A stretch of 64,000 nucleotides of DNA from Campanula takesimana (Eukaryota > Streptophyta > Magnoliopsida > Asterales > Campanulaceae): contig JAOWBW010000281.1 in NCBI GenBank assembly GCA_026119855.1, positions 496,001 to 560,000 on the forward strand, read 5' to 3'. This document shows, one piece after another, positions 1 to 11,039 of the stretch; the first letter of the stretch is position 1; each line of letters starts with the position of its first letter. The position numbers were made by a program, and so were the translations under genes. The notes below the pieces were generated by a model. It saw nothing but the letters and a program-made list of their open reading frames with translations, made no database searches and was not told the DNA's origin.

Positions 1-609
1 TTCAACCTCAATGATTTATATGTTCAATTCTCAAACATTGCATAATATAAATCAATCCAAATCATGATTATAAAATCAACTTAAAAATACTAACATGGAG
101 ATCATCATGCTTTGAAAACCCTTAGATCAAATCCATTGTCCTTTTTAAAGTTTTGTCATTGAATTACTAACATGCAAAAATCTTAATATTAATATCTTAA
201 TTCATGCATAACTTATAATTTACTAATCCGAATTCAATGAAACAAATTTTGGAGAGTAGGATTTAACGTTACCTTGAGAATGATCGGATTACTTCTTCCA
301 AAACAATGGCTGAAATTTTTCTTCTCCCTCCTCTTGGTTCGGCGCCTGCTAGGGTAGAACTAGGGTTTTTGTTTTCTTTTTTTTTTTTTTTTTTGAGTTT
401 ATGATAATAAAATTCCTAATTTGACTAACTCAAGAATTTATACCTTGGATTAATTCCTAATTGGGTTGGGTTACTAATACAATTTTCGGGCCAATCCAAA
501 TTCCTTGGGCCCACTTCTTTAAATTACTTTATAACTCTAATTATTGTTTAATTAATTTAGTAAAACCGAAATTAAAATAAATAATTAAAAAAAAAATCCG
601 GTTGTTACA
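1..609 (-). mobile_element. Partial Ty3-type LTR, outer end
   Basis: Read on the minus strand this begins TGTAACAACCGG, the 5'-TG tip style of Ty3 LTRs such as the one at 25786 (TGTAACGACCCG). It continues AT-rich and then has a pyrimidine- and gene-leader-like stretch around 290-370 that includes AAACCCTAG. The rest lies off the left edge, so a full element, a solo LTR or a fragment cannot be told apart. No coding sequence is visible here. Confidence 0.45.
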
Positions 610-664
610 GTATAAGTGGGACCCAAAGAAAAAGAATAAAATTTAGCTCCACAACACAACCAAC

Positions 665-872
665 GGACCCGGGACCGCTCCACCCATTTTAGCTCAACCC
701 CTCCACCCAACGGCTCCGATCAAGGCCACACAGGCGAGCTCATCATCTGTGCGGCTAAGATGATTTCAATTTTTTGTGGATCCTACCGAGCTCGGACACA
801 TCGCATCCGTCGAACACAAAATCCAATGAGGTGGCTCTAATCGGAGCCATTGGGTGGAGCGGTTCGAAATCC
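665..872 (-). mobile_element. MULE-like foldback MITE (left copy)
   Basis: A 208-bp element with imperfect terminal inverted repeats (tip on one side GGATTTCGAACCGCTCCACC). Subterminal arms also pair (CGGCTCCGATCAAGGCCAC against GTGGCTCTAATCGGAGCC). A near-identical copy lies inverted at 12204-12413. Flanks 655-664 and 873-882 agree at 8 of 10 positions and look like a decayed target-site duplication. No coding capacity. Confidence 0.65.
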
Positions 873-1232
873 CACACCCAAACAACCCTTCAACTATCAC
901 GTTAGATTTGCAAGGTGGTGTTTGTGGACCGTTGATAACGTGAGTGTGACAAGCTACTCCTATTTAAACCGTGACAAACACAATATAACAACACTAGGGT
1001 CACGCGATACACCCCAACAGTTTGTTGCACAAAACAACAATACCAATCGACATACAAATTCATATCTCTATTGTATTTGTTCCCACCTTAAAATTAAATT
1101 TGAAATTGCTCTAATTGTCTAACTATCCAATTCATAACCTAACCTAACCTAACATAAACTAGAATATCCATACTATAATAAATGTCGTATTTGACTTGTC
1201 AATTTTTTTAAAATGTACTTTATTTGTTGTAT

Positions 1233-1442
1233 ATTCCCTCCGTTTCATACTTATTGCTACTAAATGGAAGTGCACGGTGATTAAGAAAATATATTGGAAA
1301 AGTAAGTATTTTGAGTGGGTAGAAAATAGAAAATAAGTTAGTGAATAGTTATTGTGAGTGGATAGCAGAGAGAAAAATGAACATTTTGGGTAGCAATTAG
1401 TATGGGAAAATAAGTAGCGATAAGTATGAGACGGAGGGAGTA
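1233..1442. mobile_element. Stowaway-type MITE
   Basis: Left tip TTCCCTCCGTTTCATACTTA and right tip TAAGTATGAGACGGAGGGAG are inverted repeats, flanked by TA. The interior is AT-rich without coding potential. The right TA is shared with the next MITE, so two copies sit back to back. Confidence 0.8.
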
Positions 1443-1692
1443 CTTATCTGTTCCGGAATAAGGTCTCCGTTTTTCGGACGTTAGTACGAAAGAACTTTAA
1501 GCAAAAAGTTAAGGTTGATTTAGTAATTCTAATAAAATTGTAAAACTTGTTATTGATACACCAATATAAATATTATCAATATCAATTTTTTATTTTCACT
1601 AGAATAATTACATTATAAAATTGTTGCTTAAAGTTCGTTCGTACATACATCCAAAAAATGGCGACATTTATTCCGGGACGGAGGTAGTAGTA
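1441..1692. mobile_element. Stowaway-type MITE (diverged left tip)
   Basis: The right end (TTATTCCGGGACGGAGGTAG) pairs with the left region around 1448-1480 (TCTGTTCCGGAATAAGGTC). The interior contains the TTAAGGTTGATTTA motif shared with other Stowaway copies in this window. It directly abuts the element at 1233-1442. Confidence 0.65.
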
Positions 1693-1721
1693 TGTATCAT
1701 GGTAAAGAGTTGGTCTCCTGT

Positions 1722-1958
1722 AAAACGCGTTTTTTCTAGTGGTTAGGAAAAACGCGTTTTTTCTAGTGGTTAGGAAAAACGTGTTTTTCAAAACCTTCTG
1801 ACTATCACTTTCAAAGGTTCTGGTTATCAATCTCATATCCAGAAGACTATATATTGATATCCAGAAGGCTTTATACTGATATACAGGACCATTCTGGCTA
1901 TCACTTTCAAAATTTCTGACTATCAATCTCATATCCAGAAGGCTTTATATTTATATTA
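1722..1958. repeat. Two small tandem duplications
   Basis: A 26-bp unit containing CGCGTTTTTTCTAGTGG is repeated about 2.5 times (1722-1790). It is followed by two diverged copies of a longer unit that starts TCTGACTATCAC and contains CAATCTCATATCCAGAAG (1797-1892 and 1893-1958). No gene is visible. Confidence 0.6.
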
Positions 1959-2065
1959 ACATCAATGTTTGGTCAAAGTTTATTTTTGTTAACTATAAAA
2001 AGTCAAAATGAGATTATCTTTCTGGGACAGATGGAGTATTATTTTTAGATGTTTATCATGGTAAT

Positions 2066-2541
2066 TGTTGGGTTAATGTCTTTGAAATTGGGATGCCGAG
2101 TTAAAGGATTAAACAACATAGAGATTCCGTAATTCCGGGACAGAGCGCAGAAGGAAGGTTTCCAAGTCAGTTTTGGACTAGGTTTCCAAGTCAGTTTTGG
2201 ACTAGGTTTCCAAGTTCCTAAGAGATTTTGAGATAAACTTTACTAGTATAAATAGAGGCCAGTAGTTTAGATTAAAATCACACCTCAGATTGTCATAGAC
2301 AAATTATTAGAGTGCTCAGAGAGAGATCAATAATTCTAGATCTAGGGTTTTAGCACAGTCGGGAATTATTGTGATCAATAATTCGTGCTAGCATAGATTA
2401 GTGTGATCTTGTAAAGAATTCTCCAGATTGATAATAATATTCTCTCCCCTCCCTGTGGACGTAGCCAAGTTGGTGAACCACGTATATCGGTGTTATTGTG
2501 ATTGCTCGCTTTTCTTATCAAGTCTTGTTATTGCTCTAACA
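2066..2541 (+). repeat. 5' LTR of the copia element
   Basis: 476 bp, TG...CA ends. It matches 6045-6520 end to end and contains a doubled GGTTTCCAAGTCAGTTTTGG motif near 2157-2206. A TATAAATAG box lies near 2247. Many LTR differences are C/T or G/A transitions, as expected from methylated-cytosine decay. Confidence 0.93.
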
Positions 2542-2543
2542 AG

Positions 2544-2555
2544 TGGTATCAGAGC
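2544..2555 (+). other. Primer binding site (initiator Met tRNA)
   Basis: TGGTATCAGAGC starts two bases after the 5' LTR. It is the canonical plant initiator-methionine tRNA complement used to prime minus-strand DNA synthesis. Confidence 0.92.
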
Positions 2556-2619
2556 TCTGGTTGTTCCAGAGCTTGGTCCGTGGTTGGAGGTTAGGGATTC
2601 CGCTGCAGAGAACAAGAAG

Positions 2620-3909
2620 ATGGGTCAAGGAGCAGATTCGATCGACAAGTTCAATGGGAAGAATAGTTTTTCTCTCTGGCAGATCAAGATGAAGGCTTTG
2701 TTGATAGACAAAGCTTTATGGGAATCGTTGGAGATTGCAATCAGGGATCGCAAGGATCCCAAGGGTAAGGCAGTCACCACAGAAGGTACAGCAGAACAGT
2801 CAGAGAAGGACAAGATAGCAGCAGCGAAGGAGATGGCGGCATTGAAGAAGTTAGATCAGAAGGCTCACGCCAAGATCATCAGACAGTTGGATGATGAGAT
2901 CCTAACCAATGTTGCAGGAACAGACTCCGGAAGCGATCTTTAGTTGAAGTTGGAAGATATGTACATGACACGTTCATTGACCAACAAGTTATACCTGAAG
3001 AAGAAGCTATATGATTGTCGCATGACTGAAGGTACGCCCATAAATGATCATCTTGACAGATTTACTTTTGCATTACTTGAACTGCATAATATAGGAGTAG
3101 TTGTTGATGACGAGGATGCAGCTTTGCAGCTTTTAGTATCTTTACCTATGTCTTATGAACATTATGTCAATTCGTGCATAAACCGTAAAGATGGGATCTC
3201 TCTAGAGGAAGTGAAAACTTCTCTCAAGACGAGGGAATTGCGCCGAAAGGCCAGTGGGAATGAGGCAGGTACCCAGTCATCAGATTTGGTTGCTAGTAGC
3301 AGTAACAGGGGTTCTAGTGGGAAGAAGAACAATCAAGGTAATTCTTCACACAAGAAGGGTCCAAAACCTGGGGATATCTGTAATTTCTGCAAAGAAAGGG
3401 GGCATTGGAAGTTCGATTGTCCCAGAAAGAAGCAAGGCAAGGCACCAGTCACAGCAGAGGCCATGACGGCCAGGGATTGCAATTCAGATGAGGATTATGC
3501 TCTAGTAACATCAGAATCAGCATGCGCATCTGATGCGTGGATTCTTGATTCAGGAGCGTCTTACCATATCAGTCCTAGGAGAGAATGGTTTACCGGTTAT
3601 AGGCAGATAGTTGGCGGTGAAATAAGCATGGCTAACAGTGAAGTCTGCAGGGTTGTCGGTATTGGTTCGATCAAGGTCAGGACTCATGATGGTAGGGTTG
3701 TCACTTTGAACGAGGTTCGACACGTTCCGCATATGACGAAGAATCTGATTTCTCTTAGTCAGTTAGACAGCAAAGGGTTCAGTTTTAAAGGTAAAGGTGG
3801 AGTAGCTAGTGTCTGTAACAGTTCAAAAGTGATGCTGAAAGGCCTTAAGCGGGGCTCCTTGTATTTCCTCCAAGGAAAGACGCTTGCAGAGTCGACTATG
3901 GCTGCATAA
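2620..3909 (+). pseudogene. copia gag and protease remnant
   Basis: Reading from the ATG at 2620, the protein starts with a Gag N-terminus containing KFNGKNSFSLWQIKMKALL, is cut by a TAG at 2941, then resumes in the same frame. A CCHC zinc knuckle (CNFCKERGHWKFDC) is encoded near 3381-3422 and the aspartic protease signature WILDSGASYHISP near 3538. Gag packages the RNA and the protease matures the polyprotein. The internal stop separates the Gag head from the rest, so only a truncated Gag could be made. The family assignment is secure; inactivity is inferred from the stop. Confidence 0.85.
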
Positions 3910-3915
3910 GAAGAG

Positions 3916-4371
3916 GTGAACGAGGGAGATATGTCTAAGCTGTGGCACATCAGGCTCGATCACATGAGCACTCGAGAGATGCATGAGTTGACTAACAGAG
4001 ATCTTCTTTATGGCCATAAGATCAAGGATCTTAAAGGCGTTCTGGATTACATCCACTCAGAGAGTTGGGGACCTTCACATCAGAAATTTCTAAGGGGGCA
4101 CAGATATTTCTTGTCTATGGTTGATGATTATTCGAGGAGGACTTGGGTGGTTATCATGAAGCACAAGAATGGGGCTCTAAGGGTTTTCAAGGACTGGAAG
4201 ACGGTAGTGGAGAACCAGACAGAGAAGGAGATCAAGATACTCCGGACAGATAATGGCTTGGAGTTCTGCAGTACTGAGTTCGATTCGTTTTGCAGAGAGG
4301 TGGAGGTTTCTAGACATCTCATCAGCAGAGGCACGCCACAGCAGAATGGTGTAGCAGAACGGATGAATTAG
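3916..4371 (+). pseudogene. copia integrase N-terminal and core remnant
   Basis: It encodes the pre-integrase region (LWHIRLDHMSTREMHEL), then an integrase core with MVDDYSRRTWV and LRTDNGLEF, and finally GTPQQNGVAERMN before a TAG at 4369. The usual HHCC zinc-finger stretch is shortened: sequence jumps from the GAG-pre-integrase motif to the core with the CxxC part missing. Integrase would insert the cDNA into chromosomes. The stop and the missing segment make this copy non-functional. Confidence 0.82.
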
Positions 4372-4380
4372 ACATGGCTT

Positions 4381-5232
4381 GTGGGAGCGTTGTGCATACT
4401 CTCCAATGCAGAGTTGTCTAAACGTTTCTGGGTAGAAACGCTTAGTACAACATGTTACTTGATTAATCATAGACTTCATATCAGTATTGGCCTCAAAGTT
4501 CCCTATGAGGTATGGACTAGTAAATCCATGATTGTTTCAAGTGTTGGCGGTGTTGATAAACAGGTGGAGCAACAAGATATTGGAGAGTTAGTTGTTCCAC
4601 AGTCAGATGTTGAAAAACAGGTGGAGCAACAAGATACTGAAGAGTTAGTTGTCCCACAGTCAGATGTTAATCAGGATCCACCAACAGAGACAAAGACTGA
4701 AGCACCAGAAAGTTCAAGTTCAGTTCCTAAAGAACATGGGTTAGCACAAGGACGGTCTAGAAGAGCTAATTTTAGGAATGGATTTGAAGACTTGGTGTCT
4801 TATGCACTGCAGATTGCTGGGGAAGTAAAGCCCGTTCTTACGGAATCTTCTACTTTCAAGGAAGCAGTAACATGTTCAGAGTCATCTCAGTGGTATGCGG
4901 CTATAGGTGATGAGATGGAGTCTCTTCACAGGAATCAGACTTGGGAGTTGACCACAAGGCCAGAAGGCAGAAAGATTGTGACTTGCAAGTGGATCTTCAA
5001 GAGAAAGGAAGGGATGTCACCGGCAGAGGGGATCAAGTATAAAGCTTGCGTTGTTGCAAGGGGTTTCACACAGAGAGAGGGGGTGGACTACAATGAGATC
5101 TTCTCACCAGTGGTCAGACACACTTCGATCAGAGTGTTGCTAGCAATAGAAGGAGAGAGATACATGATACAGTCGGAAGGATTCCAAGTTCCTGGTAAGG
5201 AAGATCAAGTTTGTAGATTGATAGCTATTTGA
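4381..5232 (+). pseudogene. copia integrase C-terminus and broken reverse transcriptase
   Basis: It begins with the end of the integrase core (RFWVETLSTTCYLINH), passes through a low-complexity linker with a 19-residue tandem duplication (4554-4667), and enters reverse transcriptase at WIFKRKEGMSPAEGIKYKA and FSPVVRHTSIRVLLAI. It then jumps to GFQVPGKEDQVCRL and stops. The segment with the first catalytic aspartate and the later YVDD box are both missing, so there are at least two separate internal deletions. No polymerase activity is possible. Confidence 0.85.
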
Positions 5233-5978
5233 TAGCAGTAGTCAAGAAGTCAGAGATTCAAAAGCTGAAAGGCTTATTGGTCGCAGAGATGAAGGGTTTG
5301 GGTAACGAGAAGAGAATTCTGGGTATGGAGATCTATAGAGACAGAGCCAAACGGAAACTGTTCTTATCCCAGAAAAGATACATCAAGAAAGTTTCAGAGA
5401 GGTTTGGTAGGTCAACAACTAAGGCTATAGACACTCCGGGTGCAGTGAATGCACAGACAGTCACGTTTGGGCCCAAATCGACTGAGGAGAAAGAGTATAT
5501 TGCTCGAGTATCCTATGCTAATGCAGATGGTAGTTTGATGTATGCTACAGTGCGCACTAGCGACGTCAAACTCGTCTGTGGAGATGGGACAGAATGTGCA
5601 GTCAAGGGTTTCTCGGATTTGGGTGATGTTGACTCAAGAAGATCGAAGACCGGATATGTGTTCATGCTTGGTGGGTCAGTTGTCAGTTTGAAGGCTAGAT
5701 TGCAGACGACAGTGACGTTGTCTACAACAGAGGCAGAATACGTAGTATTGACAGAGTCCGCTAAGGAAGGAATATGGTTGAAGGGATTGATCAGCAATCT
5801 TGGGGTTCATCATGAGAGGACCAAGCACATTGATGTCAGATATCATTTCCTAAGGGATGAGAAACGGGTAAAGGTGAAGGTAGGGACGGCGAACAACCCT
5901 GTAGACATGTTCACAAAACTCGTGACGGGAAGCAAGTTCCAACATTGTTTGGACTTGCAGATTGTTCACAGCTATTAG
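5229..5978 (+). pseudogene. copia RNase H region, internally deleted
   Basis: It starts after the missing YVDD box with SEIQKLKGLLVAEMKGLG and KRILGMEIYRDRAKRKLFLS, then continues into the RNase H half (SRRSKTGYVFMLGGSVVS, TLSTTEAEYVVL, TKHIDVRYHFLRD). Part of the region between SLMYATVRTSD and VDSRRS is shorter than the family norm. It ends TAG just upstream of the polypurine tract. The frame is open for 249 codons but lacks its polymerase partner. Confidence 0.83.
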
Positions 5979-6032
5979 ATAGCAGAAGAGGCGAGGGGGG
6001 AGAAAAGGTTTGTTGTCATGGAGATTCAAAGT

Positions 6033-6044
6033 CAAGGTGGAGAT
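6033..6044 (+). other. Polypurine tract
   Basis: CAAGGTGGAGAT immediately precedes the 3' LTR. This is the usual plus-strand primer position for copia elements. Confidence 0.75.
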
Positions 6045-6520
6045 TGTTGGGTTAATGCCTTTGAATTTGGGACGCCGAGTTAAAGGATTAAACAACAGAG
6101 AGATTTCGTAATTCCAGGACAGAGCGCAGAAGGAAGGTTTCCAAGTCAGTTTTGGACTAGGTTTCCAAGTCAGTTTTGGACTCGGTTTCCAAGTTCCTAA
6201 GAGATTCTGAGATAAACTTTACTAGTATAAATAGAGGCCAATAGTTTAGATTAAAATCACACCTCAGATTGTCATAGACAAATTATTAGAGTGCTCAGAG
6301 AGAGATCAATAATTCTAGATCTAGGGTTTTAGCACAATCAGGAATTATTGTGATCAATAATTCGTGCTAGCATAGATTAGTGTGATCTTGTAAAGAATTC
6401 TCCAGATTGATAATAATATTCTCTCCCCTCCCCGTGGACGTAGCCAAGTTGGTGAACCACGTATATCGGTGTTCTTGTGATTTCTCGCTTTTCTTATCAA
6501 GTCTTGTTATTGCTCTAACA
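6045..6520 (+). repeat. 3' LTR of the copia element
   Basis: 476 bp, the partner of 2066-2541 with the same ends. Followed by ATAAT, the right half of the target-site duplication. Confidence 0.93.
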
Positions 6521-7109
6521 ATAATCATATTGATGTAAATTATAGATCAAAAATTAACAATTTGATCACTAAATAGTGAAACTATCAATTTAAAACAACC
6601 TTAATATTTAAACTTTGCAACGAAGAGATTTAGGAGTAGGTATTTAGCTTGTATAAAGTTGATAAAATGGGGACAATGAAACAAAACCACATTTTGGTGG
6701 GATAGTAGTATTGGTTCAAAGAGTAGGTTTTGGGTAAAATAGTTTCTCTTTAAATTACAAAAAGTCTAAAAAAAAATTTACTTGCGACTATTCAGCTCGA
6801 TGAAGGAAGATTGTTTGACCGTCTAAAATGCCGGATCCCATGAGTGAATCGAAAGTTGGATAGTGAATATTTAAGAACAATTTAAAAAAAAAAAAAATTT
6901 AATAATTTTGAGAAAAACTAGTTGACCCCATATAAATATTGTGTTAATATTGTGCTGTTCAAAACTCGGGGGTCGAAAATGGAATTAACCATAATATCAC
7001 CATTGCCACCGAGACAAAAACACCACACAATCATTCTCTTCGTCATAAAGACACAATGTTAATAGAAAGTGATAACCAGAACAAATTCAAGAGATGTAGA
7101 TTAATGGAA
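6521..7109. other. AT-rich intergenic DNA, no gene seen
   Basis: No coding exon, RNA gene or transposon end is recognisable here. A short A-tract lies at 6881-6897. Confidence 0.6.
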
Positions 7110-9258
7110 GGGAGGGGCTATTGCCACTACGCTTTTTACTCATCCACTATGTTTTTTATGTTTTTTATTAATAGACAAAACTGCCCTTAAGTATTATAAG
7201 GAAACTATTTAAGATTTTTATTAGACCAAAGATACCCTTTTGCTAAGCATTAATTAAAGGACACCTTACAAATTCCTCACTCCATTTATCCAAAATTAAA
7301 TGTTTAAAATTTTTGAATTTAATTTTAACTTTATATTTAAATTATTTGTCTCAAAAAATTAATCTCACACTAATTTTAGTTGTCAACTTACTTTGATTTT
7401 GACCAAAAAATGTATATAAATAAAATCATTCCAATGAATTTTAAGATTATTATTCACATACTATTAAAATTACTTTTAATAATACTTTTTAGATTTTATT
7501 AAGATAGTTGAGTTGATGTAAAGTATGTTTTAAAATTTAATAATTAAATCATTAAAAATAAAATGATTATTTATTTATAATAGAATAACATGCCAAATTA
7601 GCATCAATTTTTTTCTTTTTATTTTGAGTAACGAACCTTAGTACTACTTTTTTTTTCCTTTTTGAGTAATTAGCCTTTTTTTTTTTTTTTTGACAGAACC
7701 TTACTTTTTTAACACATGCCCTTTTTGTTTTTTTCTAACCAATCACCTATTTGCAATAATTTAATTTTAAGTAGACAAAGACTTCCGTGCACCACGCATG
7801 ATCTGTCTCATCCATGAGACGGGTCGGTTTTTGACCCACCCGCCCGACCCACTGAACCGGCTCCAGGACCCAGGGGTCGACCCTGCCACGTGGCAGCCTC
7901 TCATAGGCCCCAAATTTATTTATTTTTTTACAATTTTTATGTGTGTTTTTTTTTTTTGGTTTTTTTCGGTTTGTCAAAAGTAATAGTTACTATAACTTAA
8001 TGTAATGACTGTATTCATATAAAGTAACAGTTTGTATACATAAAAGTAATACATATATACAGAAAAGTAACAGTGTTTTTTTTCTATGTTTTCTTCGTTT
8101 GTCAAAAGTAATACTTATTACAACTAAAATGTAACGAACGTGTTACTTATATGTAATAATGTTTATATATAATTGTAACACATATGTATAAAAAAAGTAA
8201 TAATTCAACCATTTACATTTTTAGAGCAAAAAACACTTGATTAGTGTTACATGTAAAAGTATTACATTATCTATAGAAATATGTTATAATTTCTTTTATT
8301 AAAGTGTTACATTTACTTGTACAAACAATTACATTCATATATGAGTTGTTACTTTTCAAATGTTACTTTCTTTCTTTCAAAAAATTAAATCAAAATACAC
8401 AATATTTTATATTTTTTCAAAAGCATTATTACATTTCAGTATAAATGATAATTACATTTAGATATTGTTTGGGTTACATGTAATTATAGTTAGTATTACA
8501 TTTGAAAAAATGGGTAAAACTTGCTTTTGTTTTTGTAAAACAGGTGTTACGTTTACTTATGAACAATGTTACTTTATATGTATACAGTCATTACATTAAG
8601 TTATGGTAACTATTACTTTTGGTGAACGGCTGAAAAGCCGAAAAAATAATATAAAAACTAAAAAAAAAAAAATGGACCTCTGGGAGGCTGCCACGTGGCG
8701 GGTCATGCCTCATGGGTCATGAGTCGACCCGTCTCAGGCATGAGACGGATCCCCTTGTTCTCATGGGAGACCACCTCTTTTAAGTATGAAGAGCCTACGA
8801 TTTTACAGTAGGCTATAGAGCCTAAGAAATAAGGGTTGTACTTGTACATATGTACATATTTATTTCTCAAAAATACATGTATTATTTATCAAATTTAAAT
8901 ATTTGAAAATTTCATTTTATCACCTATTTCTAGTTATGAATGCATGAGATTTTTTTAATTTTACTAAAAAAAGGATAGAAAAGAATCTGTGTATTTTTAA
9001 TAAATTTGTACCTTAGTTGAATATGAATATTATATGATTAACAATACAGTACTAAATTAATTAATAATTTTAATAACAAGCTTACCTTTTTAATAATGAG
9101 AGAGCTGATAAATTTAAAGAGTGATTTGGACAATTCCTTTTATATTCATAATTGGCAAGTTTTGTAAGGGCAAGTTAGTCCTAATTAGCATTTAATCTTA
9201 CTTAATATTTTGGTGATGTAGTGGATGAGTAATAAGCGCAGTGGCAATAGCCCCTCCC
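7110..9258. mobile_element. Non-autonomous Mutator-like element
   Basis: Terminal inverted repeats of about 40 bp start GGGAGGGGCTATTGCCACT at both ends. The flanking 9-mers TTAATGGAA (7101-7109) and TTAATGAAA (9259-9267) match at 8 of 9 positions, the target-site duplication size expected of MULEs. The element is 2,149 bp, lacks a transposase, and carries a second MULE-like foldback at 7774-8777. Confidence 0.85.
7774..8777. mobile_element. Foldback MULE-like element nested in the MULE
   Basis: It is flanked by a perfect 9-bp duplication, TTTTAAGTA (7765-7773 and 8778-8786). Nearly the whole 1,004 bp is a giant inverted repeat: the left arm (7969-8035, AAAAGTAATAGTTACTATAA) pairs with the right arm (8560-8622). 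The tips contain self-complementary GTCTCATCCATGAGAC and GTCTCAGGCATGAGAC. Motifs related to GTAACA and its complement recur throughout. No transposase. Confidence 0.82.
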
Positions 9259-10011
9259 TTAATGAAATCTAAATCACAATCTTCAAATTAGAACATCAAA
9301 ATCCCCAAAATACATCCATTTATTCCCGAATTATAGTTCACTTTTTTTTTAGAGCTCCATTGTTTGAAAAGTTAGTCTTTTTTGTTGTTAATTTAAGGAA
9401 TTTTTCCTCTAGGGCCCCTAGTCCCAAATTTTATTACCCATAAAACCTGGCTCAGATCAAATCCCAAATAAGGAGTTGGTCCGAGATCAAAATTCTAGAG
9501 ATACCCCTGGGCTTCGTTCCAGTCAAATTAAACACCTAATTACCAAACTACCCCTCCCCAACAAAACCCTCCCCTCTCATCCCTCCCCTCACTCTCGCAT
9601 CGCACCAGATCCACACACACTCTCTCTCTCACACAAATACACTCTCTCTCTCTCTTGTCCGGCGTCGGTCTCGTCCCCGACACCCTCACGCCGCCGTTAC
9701 TCCTATTTCCCCTCCGGTGGAGTTTTCCGATCGTCTCCGACGATTCTTCAGATCGATCCTCCGTCTCTAGATCTGCTCGTACCTCCCTCTCTCTCTCTCT
9801 CTCTCTGTCTCCAGATCTTCCCCTCGATGAAGGAGCATTCCGACCAGATTTAGAGTAGATGTTGATCATGCTTCACTCTGCTTCACCACTCTCGCCGGCG
9901 CCTTCAAATTTGGACCAAATATGTTCAGATTCCATCTCCACAGCTTGTCTTTTCCGGCAACAAACCAACTCAGGCGATTAGATCTATAACTCAGTCGAGA
10001 AAACCAACTCA

Positions 10012-10195
10012 AGCGGTGGTTGTGGGATCAGTCGGGTGTTGCAAGATGGTGCTGTGTGGGAGAAGGCTGGAGTCAATGTTTCTGTTGTGTATGGGGTTAT
10101 GCCTCCTGAAGCTTATAGAGCTGCGAATCCAACTACTGGCAATGGTGATGCTAAGCCTTCACCTATTCCATTTTTCGCAGCCAGGATCAGCTCGG
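10012..10195 (+). pseudogene. CPOX: Captured exon of coproporphyrinogen III oxidase
   Basis: The frame reads GGCGISRVLQDGAVW, then WEKAGVNVSVVYGVMPPEAY and further to PIPFFAARISS. That is the highly conserved segment of plastid oxygen-dependent coproporphyrinogen III oxidase, an enzyme of haem and chlorophyll synthesis. It ends at a GTAATT splice donor, and AT-rich intron-like sequence follows. Only about 60 codons are present, without a transit peptide, a natural start or the catalytic C-terminal half, so it cannot make the enzyme. It has changed little from the family (Ala-Arg where Ala-Gly is usual before ISS), which suggests a fairly recent capture. It lies inside the Pack-MULE ends. Confidence 0.88.
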
Positions 10196-10711
10196 TAATT
10201 TCTTTCATTGGTTCTTGAGTATATGTAATTTGTTAATGTGTATATTTTTGCTTGTCTAATTGGTACCCCAATGATGGAATTTAGTCGAAGTTGTATTGGT
10301 TATTTAGTATGGATCCCGTGATTCCGAATAGTAAATAAAGTTATACATTAGTTTTGGGCAAATTCAAAGTGTTTAGTTATGGATTCTGTGGGTTGTAAAC
10401 ATAATCCCATAAGTGAGGTTTATGGAAATGGAGTTTGTGTTACGAAAAACTAAGAGGAATTTTATTTATTTATCAGAAAATTAACATTATTCTTTTACTA
10501 GTGTTTTGGCGAAGTATTTGTGTAATTTTGTGGATTCTTTTTGTTGGATTTATAATTTTTATAGATGATTTATAGCCGATTTTTCGAATACCATTTTTTT
10601 CTTCTACTTATAAATTATGAGATTATCGTTGCATGGTGCTGATTATGGAGTTGATTGAGTTTTCTTTTGTATATAAGACTTTTTATGGTTAAAAAGGAAA
10701 ATGCTAAGAAA

Positions 10712-11035
10712 TAATACTTTTGGTCTTATGAACACGTTTAATGAGACTTTAGTCTTATGAACATGTTCAATGAGACTTTATTCTAATGAACACGTGTTGA
10801 ATGAGACTTTAGTCTTATGAACAGGTTCGATAAGACTTTATGTTATGAACATGTTCAGATGAACGTGTCAAATAAGATTTTAGTCTTATGAACAGGTTTA
10901 ATAAGACTTTAGTCTTATTAGTGAGATTGAAAATAACTCTTATAATACACATTATTATTCATAAGAGCAAAGTCTTATGAACAGGTTTAATAAGACTTTA
11001 GTCTTATGAACAGCTTAAAATAAGACTTTAGTCTT
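10712..11035. repeat. Tandem array of ~30-bp units (GTCTTATGAACA type)
   Basis: About ten degenerate copies of a unit built from GTCTTATGAACATGTTCAAT and GAGACTTTA. A single similar stretch in inverted orientation is found in the relative element at about 42690-42745. Confidence 0.8.
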
Positions 11036-11039
11036 AAGA

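Larger units (their letters stand above)
2066..6520 (+). mobile_element. Ty1/copia retrotransposon, Tork/TNT1-like, defective
   Basis: A 4,455-bp element bounded by 476-bp direct LTRs that begin TGTTGG and end TAACA. The 5-bp flanks are GTAAT on the left and ATAAT on the right, a target-site duplication with one mismatch. Domain order is gag, protease, integrase, reverse transcriptase, RNase H, which is copia order. The domains most resemble the TNT1/Tork lineage. In-frame stops and several internal deletions, including the reverse transcriptase catalytic core, mean it cannot move on its own. I count about 14 LTR differences by eye (roughly 97% identity). Confidence 0.93.

Noticed and set aside
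1136..1153. (CCTAA)n run that looks like telomere repeat
   Set aside because: Only about 3.5 five-base units and not the plant CCCTAAA heptamer.
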